Shown here: piece by piece, positions 19,054-27,268 of the stretch
Layout of the letters: each line of letters starts with the position of its first letter
Numbering within the stretch: position 1 is the first letter of the stretch
Assembly: GCA_022709905.1 (NCBI GenBank)
Contig: JAKLHY010000038.1
Coordinates: 1-64,000 of the forward strand
DNA: 64,000 bases
Direction: 5' to 3'
Source of the DNA: Verrucomicrobiota bacterium
Lineage (GTDB): Bacteria; Verrucomicrobiota; Verrucomicrobiia; Limisphaerales; UBA1319
Position numbers and translations under genes: made by a program
Notes under the pieces: model-generated
What the model saw: only the letters and a program-made list of their open reading frames with translations
Database searches by the model: none
Told to the model about the DNA's origin: nothing

Positions 19054-19168
19054 TACGCATTCAAAGCGAGGCGATTGATCGCGTGGCACTCCGAGGCAGT
19101 GATCGCAAGCCGATTTTGAATGGGGGACGCCGACCACCGGCGTGTCCATTGCGCCGCATGGGGACTGA
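19054..19168. repeat. Direct repeat, right copy
   Basis: Second copy (115 bases) of the repeat at 18210-18328, same orientation. Here the terminal palindrome is perfect: CATTCAAA (19058-19065) and TTTGAATG (19115-19122) enclose a 49-base core that itself contains GCGATTGATCGC. The left copy has mutated arms, so this copy is closer to an intact element. Confidence 0.8.
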
Positions 19169-19214
19169 ATAATGGTGAGATCCCTAAGTTTACAGGGCGA
19201 TCGCCTTAGAGGGG

Positions 19215-19937
19215 CTACCAAGGCTGGTTGCTGAGATTGATTGTGTCCAACAGGGCCCAGCTGGCGAGGGGATCTATACTGTTTGAACCGATTTGGAAGG
19301 TGAGAAGGACATTCAGGCCAGCGTACGAGCTGATATCGAAACTGAGAGTGCGCCAACCTTCTCCACCGGTATTGCCGCGGCAAAGCCTTGAGTTTTCAAC
19401 GATGGCCCGGCCGTCCACGTAGAATCCAAACCAATCGTAGTATCCGACATCGCACATTTCCTCAGAGTAAAGCCAAATGGCGAGGTTGAGGTAAAGCGGC
19501 CAGCTGTTGGGGAGAGTCACACGCTGGCTGAGGGTGGCGATATGCCGGTTATCGTCCTCATATCCCAGATAGGCGACATACTCGCCCGAGAACGCTGCAA
19601 TGCCATAATCCGGCGCCCGGTAAATCAAAGGGCCTGGTTGTTGGATCCAGCCTATGGAGGGTCCTTGTTCAAAGTCGCCGTTCAGCAGTCCCGACGCAGA
19701 GGCAAGATTGAAGGTTGCGCTTGCGGACTTGGAGGCATCCATAAGAATTTCTCCGAGGCCGGTGCCGGAGCACGCGCCGCTCCAGCCGGCGAATACAGAG
19801 CCCGGATCCGGATGGGCCGTCAAGACGACTCTTGTATTGATGGGGAAATACTCGCTGCAATCCGTTCCACATAGGATTCCTGCTGGTTCAGAAACGACAG
19901 AGCCCGTGCCGGTTCCCGTCGTGATGACACTCAGCAA
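19215..19937 (-). CDS. InlB-repeat/beta-sandwich protein, probably 5'-truncated
   Basis: 240 residues from a TTG start. Residues about 1-77 are one InlB-type bacterial repeat (GTGTGSVVSEPAG, CGTDCSEYFPI, FAGWSGACSGTG, ATFNL). Residues about 80-240 look like a carbohydrate-binding-type beta-sandwich (GLLNGDFEQGP, VALLDTINLS-like end). Such modules normally form the end of long exported proteins, and no signal peptide or ATG is visible. The frame is open upstream to the double TGA (19980-19985) that ends the neighbouring solenoid gene, so the front part has probably been lost. It may be a remnant rather than a functional gene. Confidence 0.55.
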   Translation of the reverse strand: MLSVITTGTGTGSVVSEPAGILCGTDCSEYFPINTRVVLTAHPDPGSVFAGWSGACSGTGLGEILMDASKSASATFNLASASGLLNGDFEQGPSIGWIQQPGPLIYRAPDYGIAAFSGEYVAYLGYEDDNRHIATLSQRVTLPNSWPLYLNLAIWLYSEEMCDVGYYDWFGFYVDGRAIVENSRLCRGNTGGEGWRTLSFDISSYAGLNVLLTFQIGSNSIDPLASWALLDTINLSNQPW

Positions 19938-19982
19938 TGGTATGGTGTTCCGACAACAAGAAATCTGCTCGGCGCGGCGTCA

Positions 19983-22400
19983 TCAGCGAGTCAGCAGCCG
20001 CGTTTTGGTTTCGGCGGGGAGAGACGATTGGTTGATCCAGGCGCGGGCGGCATTTTCATCGGTTTGGAGCCACCGATGGGCGATCATTTCCGCCCGGCTG
20101 TTGCGCGCGTTTTGGTTGGGCAGACTGTCCAGCCACTGAACGGCAATTTCGGGGCGTTCGTGGGAGGCGACGTTGACCAGGGCTTCGACGGCTTGGGCGC
20201 GGGAGGGGTCCTCCGGCAGGGTTGCGATCCATTTGCTGGCGGCTTCGACATCATTGTGCGCCCATTGTTGGACGACATTACGAGTCGCGTTGTTGCGCAA
20301 ATCTCCCGATGGAAACTGCGCGACCCAAGCGGCCGCGGTTTGGGGTTCGGTCGAGGTCCAGGAACTGACGACCGACAGGACGGCGCGGTTCTGGCCTTCG
20401 CCGGAGGGAAGGGAGGCGACATATTTCGCGGCTTCCTGGGGGGATTGGCGGGCCCAGGTTGAGGCGATGTTGGCCACGGCGTCGTTGAACCATGCGGCTT
20501 GAGGAGTTTGGTTGATCCAAGCCAAGGCGCCTTGCGGATCGAAGGATGCCCATTGGCTGGCAATCGAGCTCAACAGTTGGTTCTGGCTTGAGCCCGAGCT
20601 CATGTTTATGGCCATTTCTGCCGCGCCTTTGGGATCGTTTTGGGCGACTTGATTGACGATGCTTTGGAGGGCCCGTTGTTTGCCTGAACCCTCCGGGAGT
20701 TGCTGAACCCATTGCTGGGCGCCTGTGGGATCCGAATCCGCCCAGGTCGAGGCCAGGCTTCCGATGAGCTCATCGCGCCCCCGGTTGTTGGGAATGGATT
20801 GGACTAACTCGGCCGCCTTTTCAGGATTCTCGCGTCCCAGTTGCCAGATGAGATTGCGGGTGGCGCTGACTTGATTCGCCGATGTGGGCAACGTTTTGAT
20901 CCAATTGATGGCCTCGTCCAGGTCTCGTTGAGCCAGTTGATTGGCAATGCTGCCGTAAACGTAGTCTCGGGAGTTCCCCGAGGGAAGGTGCTGGATCAAA
21001 GTGTTGGCGGTTGCTGCGTCGATATTTCCCAGGCTGTGGACGAGCGACCCAACGATGTTGGCGCGGTTGATTTCCGGCGGCAGATTCTGCAGGGCGGCCA
21101 AGGCCGTCTGGGGATCGGCTTGAGCCCACGTGGAGACGGCGGATTGAATCGCCTCTTGCCGACTGCGGGTGGGGGGGAGGCTTTGGGCCCACGCCAAGGC
21201 GCCCGCGGGATCAGATTGCGCCCATTGTCGGGCGACGTTTTGAGCCAGTTGAGCTTGCTGGTTTCCCGGGGTCATCGCCTGCACTTGCGCCGCGGCCCCC
21301 TGCAAATCCACTTCCGCCCACCGGTACAGGAGCGAATTCATTAACTGGCGTTTGGCGGCCCCCTCCGGCAAGGAACGGCTATAGGCCAAAGCATCGGGAA
21401 AGTTCGATCGGGACCACTCGGAGACAATCGACTCCAAGGCCTGTCGTTTCAGCTGGCCCGGAGGCAGCGATTCGGCAAACTGCAGCGCGGCCTTGGGATC
21501 CATCATGGCGGTCTGACGAGACAAAGCAACCAGGGCAAGTTTCTTGTCCTGGCCTTCCGGCAATGCCGTGGCCCATTGTGTGGCAGCCGCCAGATCCCTT
21601 GAGGCCCAGGATTCAACAACCACCGAAACCAGATTATCGTTTTCCCGCCCGACACGGCGGCTGTAATCAAGAACCTTCGCTGCCGCCGCCACGGGATCCA
21701 CTTGGGCCCACTCTCGAAAGATCATGCCGATCATATGGCGAACATGGCCTTGATTTCTTGAGCGCTCCCAGAGATCCAAGGCATACTGCGGCTGGGACGA
21801 CGCCACGCCCTGAATCAAGGCATTCATCAACATATAACGTGTATCGCCCATGGGCTGTTTCTCGAGCCAATCGAGAGCCGCGGCCGGATCTTGCTGCGCC
21901 CAAATCCGCATGGCGCTGTTTAACGCCGAATGACGAATCTCATTGGGCGCCATGGCCATTGCCTGTTGAGTGGCCGCCGCAGGATCGGCCTCGGCCCAAC
22001 GGGAAGCCAGGCGATTGACCAATTCATAGCGCCACGGCGGCGTCAATCTGGCCGCTTCGGCCAAGGCCTGGGGAATTTCCGACAAGGGAACACGATCCGC
22101 CAGTTCGAGAATAGCCTCGCGCCGTTTGTGCTCGGGGGTCGTTTGGATGATATGCCCGACCTGAACTCGCAGTTCCGCCGCGCCAACGAGGCCCGCGGAC
22201 GCGGTTCGATTGGAGGAAACCTGGGTCGTCAGGCGGTTCTGCACCGAGGAAACAACGTTGGTCGCGAAGAGGATGCGGGAGACCGATGGAGCCGGCGATT
22301 TGGAGCCGGGGGTAGTTGCCCGATGAGCCATCCAGCCGGCGAAGGTTCCCAATACAAACAAACAGAGTCCCAAAATGAGGGTTTTCTTTTTCATGCGCAT
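19983..22400 (-). CDS. Exported alpha-solenoid protein with about 21 32-residue repeats
   Basis: An 805-residue protein with an N-terminal signal anchor (KKKTLILGLCLFVLGTFAGW). From about residue 120 to the end it consists of about 21 tandem repeats of almost exactly 32 residues with the consensus W-A-x-x-D-P-x-x-A-x-x-W-(6)-G-x-x-R-x-x-A-(4)-V-x-x. Each repeat predicts two short helices, so the protein should fold as a right-handed superhelix like TPR or SEL1 proteins. It is presumably a periplasmic or membrane-anchored protein-binding scaffold. It is the last substantial gene before the repeat-flanked DUF4160 region. No enzyme motif is visible. Confidence 0.85.
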   Translation of the reverse strand: MRMKKKTLILGLCLFVLGTFAGWMAHRATTPGSKSPAPSVSRILFATNVVSSVQNRLTTQVSSNRTASAGLVGAAELRVQVGHIIQTTPEHKRREAILELADRVPLSEIPQALAEAARLTPPWRYELVNRLASRWAEADPAAATQQAMAMAPNEIRHSALNSAMRIWAQQDPAAALDWLEKQPMGDTRYMLMNALIQGVASSQPQYALDLWERSRNQGHVRHMIGMIFREWAQVDPVAAAAKVLDYSRRVGRENDNLVSVVVESWASRDLAAATQWATALPEGQDKKLALVALSRQTAMMDPKAALQFAESLPPGQLKRQALESIVSEWSRSNFPDALAYSRSLPEGAAKRQLMNSLLYRWAEVDLQGAAAQVQAMTPGNQQAQLAQNVARQWAQSDPAGALAWAQSLPPTRSRQEAIQSAVSTWAQADPQTALAALQNLPPEINRANIVGSLVHSLGNIDAATANTLIQHLPSGNSRDYVYGSIANQLAQRDLDEAINWIKTLPTSANQVSATRNLIWQLGRENPEKAAELVQSIPNNRGRDELIGSLASTWADSDPTGAQQWVQQLPEGSGKQRALQSIVNQVAQNDPKGAAEMAINMSSGSSQNQLLSSIASQWASFDPQGALAWINQTPQAAWFNDAVANIASTWARQSPQEAAKYVASLPSGEGQNRAVLSVVSSWTSTEPQTAAAWVAQFPSGDLRNNATRNVVQQWAHNDVEAASKWIATLPEDPSRAQAVEALVNVASHERPEIAVQWLDSLPNQNARNSRAEMIAHRWLQTDENAARAWINQSSLPAETKTRLLTR

Positions 22401-22498
22401 TCCATTCGACCCGGTTTATAGCTCAATTGCTCAAACCCGCATAGAATTACTTCTTCCTGATGCCCGGCGCCTCCCCTCCAATCCCGGCAAATGGGAAG

Positions 22499-23470
22499 TC
22501 ACAGCCGGCGGAAAGCATCGCCGCATGCCCGGTAGTTTTCCGCCGGCATGCCCATCACGCTGTATTCTTCCACATAACCGATAAAACCCCCCGTGGGCGC
22601 TCCAAGCAGGTCGTATAATCGCCGGGCCTCGGCATGAATCTCGGCCGGAGTCCCCAGGATGGATACGGTCTGATAGCTGATCGGCAAAAGGAAACATTGT
22701 CGGCCGCGCAGCCGTTGACCTACAGCCGCCACATCGATCACGTTGGGCTGGGAGATGTTCAACACATCGACCCCGATTTCGTGGAAGTCGTCCATGATGA
22801 GATCGAAGTTGCCGCAGCAATGAAACCAGGTGTGCAGGCCGAGCTCGCGGGCCAACGCGAATTGCCGCGCGTAACGCGGTTTGAAGAGCCGCCGCCACAT
22901 CCCGGGTGAGATCATCAATCCGGATTGCGTGCCCCAATCATCGGCAAAATGGATGCCATGAAATCCGCATCGGGCCGCCATCCGCATGAGATCACACTCG
23001 AAGGCCATAATCCGGTCCATCAGCGCCGCAAAACCCTCCGGATGGATGAGAAAATCCTGGAGGGCATTTTCATAGCCGCGCAGCAGCGTGTAGACGGTAA
23101 AACCGCTCAGATCCAGGCTGGCCAAACGATACCGGTCGCCGCAGTTCTCGAGAAATCCGGGCACAGCCGACATGCGTTCGGACTCGCGCAGAGTCGGTAT
23201 TTTGATTTCCTTCGCGTGGGGAAGGTCGGGATAGAAGGGCGCCACCGGGTGTCCCATCGTGCCATCCCCCAAGGAGACCAGACGATATCCCCATTCGTTT
23301 TCAGACCAATTCCATGCATTCGGAGTGCCGTCTCCCGGGCATCCCAAGGCCAAATGATAGAGCAATACGTCTCCCTCTTCCTGATCCCGATTCCAAAAAA
23401 CAACAGGGACGCGTTCCGGCGATCGAAACCGGATAGCCTGCTCCACCAGTTCCTTGCGGGAGACCTTCAT
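22499..23470 (-). CDS. Uroporphyrinogen-decarboxylase-like protein
   Basis: A 323-residue protein with the URO-D/MtaA fold signatures: KELVEQAIRFRSPERVPV at the start, a central MRMAARCGFHGIHFADDWGTQ and the likely metal site HTWFHCCGN, followed by GVDVLNISQPN. The sequence lacks the conserved N-terminal active-site run of true HemE (RQAGR), so it is more likely one of the URO-D-like cobamide methyltransferases, or a sugar-pathway relative common in Planctomycetes and Verrucomicrobia. Its start codon overlaps by 4 bases the end of the truncated beta-helix gene upstream. Confidence 0.85.
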   Translation of the reverse strand: MKVSRKELVEQAIRFRSPERVPVVFWNRDQEEGDVLLYHLALGCPGDGTPNAWNWSENEWGYRLVSLGDGTMGHPVAPFYPDLPHAKEIKIPTLRESERMSAVPGFLENCGDRYRLASLDLSGFTVYTLLRGYENALQDFLIHPEGFAALMDRIMAFECDLMRMAARCGFHGIHFADDWGTQSGLMISPGMWRRLFKPRYARQFALARELGLHTWFHCCGNFDLIMDDFHEIGVDVLNISQPNVIDVAAVGQRLRGRQCFLLPISYQTVSILGTPAEIHAEARRLYDLLGAPTGGFIGYVEEYSVMGMPAENYRACGDAFRRL

Positions 23471-24174
23471 GGGCGTTCTTTCATGTGAAACATAAAAATA
23501 ATAGGGCTAACCCAACAGTCTTCGACAACCAACTCGGAGCTGTCCTCTCCGCCTTGTTCGCCAAGCATCACCAGGTTGTGAGGCGGATGCTCGAGAGGCT
23601 TTGGCGCGAGCGAAGGGGAAACGGTCAGACCTTTGACGCACCATTTCCTCCCGCCTTCAATCTGGACCCAGCCTGCCTGTGGTGTGTGACCGGCCTGGGC
23701 GGCTAGGGTGATCGGTTGATCGTTATAACTCCTGGGAACACGAAGGATCCCATGCCATCCGGACCGAAGCAGAATGGTGTCGCCGGGTTTGACGGGAGCA
23801 CTTGGATTAGCGGGGTTCCCGGTAGAATCACAGATCTGGATCTGTTTAGCTTGAAGAACCTCCTCGATGGTCCCCCAAGGTCGATCCGTGCTGCCATCCC
23901 CTTGGGGACTCCCTTGTGTAGGATCACAATAGAAGGTGGCTGGGTGGGCTGTGACAACGGTCAGGAAGGAAAGGAGCCCCACTGTGAGTCTTGCTTTGGG
24001 GAAGGCGACTCGGGACGGGCATATGAAAATGGGCAAGCCAGTCCTGTCGAGCGCCCAGTGGAACTGGCCGAAGAGTATTCTTGCGAGCATGACCAAGATA
24101 ATAACATCCCCTGGCTCCAGGGAGAAGCCCATATCAAATGCAGGCCCGGATCTCCGACGCCACAGGCTTGTCAA
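23467..24174 (-). CDS. Truncated exported beta-helix (pectate-lyase-fold) protein
   Basis: 235 residues ending just inside the URO-D-like gene. The segment VAFPKARLTVGLLSFLTVVTA is a signal peptide, so the true start is probably an internal codon and the first 50 or so residues are doubtful. The mature part opens with FYCDPTQGSPQGDGSTDRPW, a hallmark of right-handed beta-helix proteins (the first cap before the coils), continues with KPGDTILLRSG and stops after LVVEDCWVS, about where the second or third coil would be. Complete proteins of this type usually have 400 to 700 residues. The gene is therefore cut at its 3' end. It may be non-functional. Confidence 0.6.
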   Translation of the reverse strand: MTSLWRRRSGPAFDMGFSLEPGDVIILVMLARILFGQFHWALDRTGLPIFICPSRVAFPKARLTVGLLSFLTVVTAHPATFYCDPTQGSPQGDGSTDRPWGTIEEVLQAKQIQICDSTGNPANPSAPVKPGDTILLRSGWHGILRVPRSYNDQPITLAAQAGHTPQAGWVQIEGGRKWCVKGLTVSPSLAPKPLEHPPHNLVMLGEQGGEDSSELVVEDCWVSPIIFMFHMKERP

Positions 24175-24789
24175 GCGCGGCAGACTCCAGGGGGTATTGA
24201 CCGTTTGCCACTGCCGTACGAAAGGCTGATTGAAATGCGGATGGATGGACTAAGCCAGTTGGACGCGTTCCTGGTGAAATCGCAGTTCTGTGGGATTAAA
24301 GAAACTGCCGACAGCAATCAAGTAATTCAAGCAAGCCGCCGCTTTTCGGCCTTCCGGGCTCGTAAAAAAGGATGCTCTGCTGTTTCGCTCTGAGACTCCG
24401 TTGCGCGAGGAAATCGAAGTACGCGGAACTCCTGCCCAGCCTCCTGGCGCATGATTTCAACCCGATCGTTCTCAAATCGATCCAAACGAGGTGAAGGATC
24501 GAGGTTCCTAGAACCATTGTGGGCAGTGCACTGGGATTCAATGACGTGGAATGTGCTGTCAATACTGGGAAACACCTGGAAAAAATGCAGAGCTAATCCG
24601 GGGTTTTTGGATACTGAGAAAGGACACTCCATGGAAAGAAGGAGCATAAGGAATTTATATTCCGCGCGTAGAGGATCAACTTGGGGCGGCATCCACTGTC
24701 GTCGCATGGTCGTGCTTCAGGCCTTTTGGCCAGTTCTTTTCGGTGAATAATGGACGCTGTTACTCCGACTACTCAGTGAAAGAGCAATT
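24175..24789. other. Gap of 615 bases without a supported gene
   Basis: Upstream region shared by the divergent beta-helix remnant and the tandem-duplicated exported protein. Open frames of 88 to 126 codons exist on the minus strand (24296-24562, 24327-24707) but they resemble no family and have odd composition. Promoters for both flanking genes would lie here. A weak purine-rich AGAGCAATT sequence precedes the ATG at 24790. Confidence 0.4.
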
Positions 24790-27180
24790 ATGAAAACCAA
24801 ACAACTTTTCGCAGGGCATTTCGTTCAATCGGTGTTCCAGTGGGCAACGGCTGGGTGTATTTTGACGGTCGTAATTCGGGGATACAGCCAGGCCCCCAAT
24901 GAGTTCGAGACTGACCAGGACCAAATGTCCCCTGCTGGGATCTCACAGACTTCGATTCCTCCAGAAGCGCCGATTGGTTCGGTTACCGTTGAGATCAATC
25001 CTCCCGAGGTTGTTGCATTAGGAGCCCAATGGAAACTGCATACGGATCCCGATACCGTCTGGCGCGACAGCGGCACCTATACAAACCTGCCGATTGGGAT
25101 TTACACCCTCGAATTCAAACCCATTCCGGGATGGACTACCCCGCAGCAGAGTGGACCTGTTCGTGTGACACGGACAGGACGTTCATATTTGGGCTCCACC
25201 TATTATAAAAGTTCCGATTACACGATAGACCTATCCTTCACAAACGCTACCGTCGACATGGATTTTTATCCTCAGCATCTGCCGCCTCCGGAAGGTTATT
25301 TCCAGGGTGTATTCGAGACGAATGCATTACCCACGAATTTTCAGGGACCGGACGAACCCCGGTTGCCCGTTCCGAACTCGAATACCTGCACGCGATTGGT
25401 TCTCGTACCTCAAACGGGCTATCAATTCACAGGATGGAGCGGCAGCGTCACGGCGACCGCGAATCCACTGGTTATTTTCATGGATGACAACAAAAACATT
25501 CAGGCAAATCTCACGCCCGTGTCTCTGAAGGATTTCACAGCCACTCAAATGGCTGACGGGTACGAGTCTCCTGGGCTCCTGGTGGTTCATGCCCAGCTGA
25601 GTTACCCCGTAGATCGATCATTCTTGTCGCTCAGATGGCGTCCGACATTGCCTGCTGGCTGGAAATTAGTCGATGCCTCCTGCCCGTACCAGTATGTTAT
25701 TCAGAACGGTGTGATCGAGAATGGGGAAGTGGTTTGGACTGGAGGGCCTCTCAACAATAATCCAGTGGCTTTCAACTTCATGGTCGAGGTGCCAGTCGGG
25801 GAGACTGGCTTGCGGGAAATCCCCGGCGAAATCACCTACACCATCAGTGGCACGCCCGATCCAATTTCGGGGAGTCTTTATCCCAACGTTTTGCGGGTAT
25901 CTAATCGAGAATCGGCCTCTGTTCACCTCAGTATTCCGATTACACCCCGGATGGAGGAGGCTCCTCTGAATCTCGCTGAGGCGCTCGGCACGATGACATT
26001 GCCTTATACTCGTGTGTCAAGCTACTCACTAACGGTCACGCTTTCACCTCCAGAGGTGGTGGCGGCGGGGGCAAAGTGGAAACTCAGCGTCGATGATGAA
26101 TGGCGTGAGAGCGGTGTCGTCTACACGAACCTGCCTGTCGGTCTTCATGCGATAGAGTTCAAGCCGGTTCCCGGCTGGGTGATTCCAAGCTATGACCGCT
26201 TGCATACTATATCGACCGCAGGTTCTGCAAGCATGGGCGTCAGTTACCAGCGCGCAGGAGAGCCTACCTTATCTGTTTCGGCTGAAAACGGTTTTATCAA
26301 TACAGAGTTCAACCGCCTTCCCCTTGAGGATCGCCCGTTGTTTATATCGTTTAGCAGCGCCCAGGGACGGTGGATCACCAATTTTTTCTCAACGTGGCAA
26401 CTTCTACATAAGACGAATTTTTGGGGGGAGTTTATGGCGGTATCCCTCACCGGTTATCAGTTTGGGGGATGGAGCGGAAGCCTCACTGGATCCCGGAATC
26501 CGTCGTGGATCCAGTTCGATGGAGACGTCGACATTACCGCCCAGTTCAAGCCGGTATCGCTAACCGCATTCACCGCCACCCAAATGGCCGACTTCTATTA
26601 TGCTCCCGGGATTCTGGTGGTGTATGCCCAATTGAGTTATCCGATCGATCGTGAGTTGGCGTCGTTGAGTTGGCGGCCTGTCTTGCCAACGAACTGGAGA
26701 CTGATCGATGTCACCGGCCTATACTCAGACGCGCCTATTCTTGACAACGATGCCATAGTGGTTGCCGGGACACCGGTGGATCTCAATCCCGTTTTCTTCA
26801 ACATGATGATCCAGGTGCCCGCCGGTGAAACAGGAATGAAAGAGATCCTGGGGGAGATCACATACACCCTGCACGGGACTGGGGAGCCCTCGACGGGGTT
26901 CCTGACTCCCAATCCGCTGCAAATCAACGGTCAAGTCGCTCCCGAGTTCCAGTTATCGGTGAGCCTGGATTCGAGTCTCCCGGTATTGGAGGTTCGAGGT
27001 CAACCTGGAATGAGCCTGGTTCTTCAAAAAACGCTTGACCTGGTTCAGCCGTACTATTGGCAGACACTCAGCGTGCTCACGCTCACCAATTCGTTTCAAT
27101 CATACACCGATACTCAGAGCATTACGAACCAACCCGGAAGGCTTTATAGAGCGGTGTTGTACGTCAAACCTGGTAACTGA
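24790..27180 (+). CDS. Exported protein built from a ~350-residue tandem duplication
   Basis: A 796-residue protein with a signal peptide (about 1-34). Two long modules repeat with a period near 350 residues. Each starts with a PEGA-like strand set (VEINPPEVVALGAQWKL at 63, VTLSPPEVVAAGAKWKL near 413) followed by YTNLPIGIYTLEFKPIPGW and YTNLPVGLHAIEFKPVPGW. Next comes an InlB-like segment (YQFTGWSGS, YQFGGWSGS), then a cohesin-like beta-sandwich (FTATQMADGYESPGLLVVHAQLSYP near 248, and FTATQMADFYYAPGILVVYAQLSYP near 594). The C terminus (LYRAVLYVKPGN) is the end module usual for exported verrucomicrobial proteins. The cell-surface role is unknown. Confidence 0.8.
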   Translation: MKTKQLFAGHFVQSVFQWATAGCILTVVIRGYSQAPNEFETDQDQMSPAGISQTSIPPEAPIGSVTVEINPPEVVALGAQWKLHTDPDTVWRDSGTYTNLPIGIYTLEFKPIPGWTTPQQSGPVRVTRTGRSYLGSTYYKSSDYTIDLSFTNATVDMDFYPQHLPPPEGYFQGVFETNALPTNFQGPDEPRLPVPNSNTCTRLVLVPQTGYQFTGWSGSVTATANPLVIFMDDNKNIQANLTPVSLKDFTATQMADGYESPGLLVVHAQLSYPVDRSFLSLRWRPTLPAGWKLVDASCPYQYVIQNGVIENGEVVWTGGPLNNNPVAFNFMVEVPVGETGLREIPGEITYTISGTPDPISGSLYPNVLRVSNRESASVHLSIPITPRMEEAPLNLAEALGTMTLPYTRVSSYSLTVTLSPPEVVAAGAKWKLSVDDEWRESGVVYTNLPVGLHAIEFKPVPGWVIPSYDRLHTISTAGSASMGVSYQRAGEPTLSVSAENGFINTEFNRLPLEDRPLFISFSSAQGRWITNFFSTWQLLHKTNFWGEFMAVSLTGYQFGGWSGSLTGSRNPSWIQFDGDVDITAQFKPVSLTAFTATQMADFYYAPGILVVYAQLSYPIDRELASLSWRPVLPTNWRLIDVTGLYSDAPILDNDAIVVAGTPVDLNPVFFNMMIQVPAGETGMKEILGEITYTLHGTGEPSTGFLTPNPLQINGQVAPEFQLSVSLDSSLPVLEVRGQPGMSLVLQKTLDLVQPYYWQTLSVLTLTNSFQSYTDTQSITNQPGRLYRAVLYVKPGN

Positions 27181-27268
27181 TTTCTAAACCAATATGGGCT
27201 CGCCGAATTTTGGGTGTTTCGAGTGTGTCCTGGTGTTGTTTTAGCTAATGCCTTCCGAACGCCGCAGG

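Noticed and set aside
24327..24707. 126-codon minus-strand open frame in the 615-base gap
   Set aside because: No family resemblance, no ribosome binding site, overlaps other small frames; not enough to call a gene.
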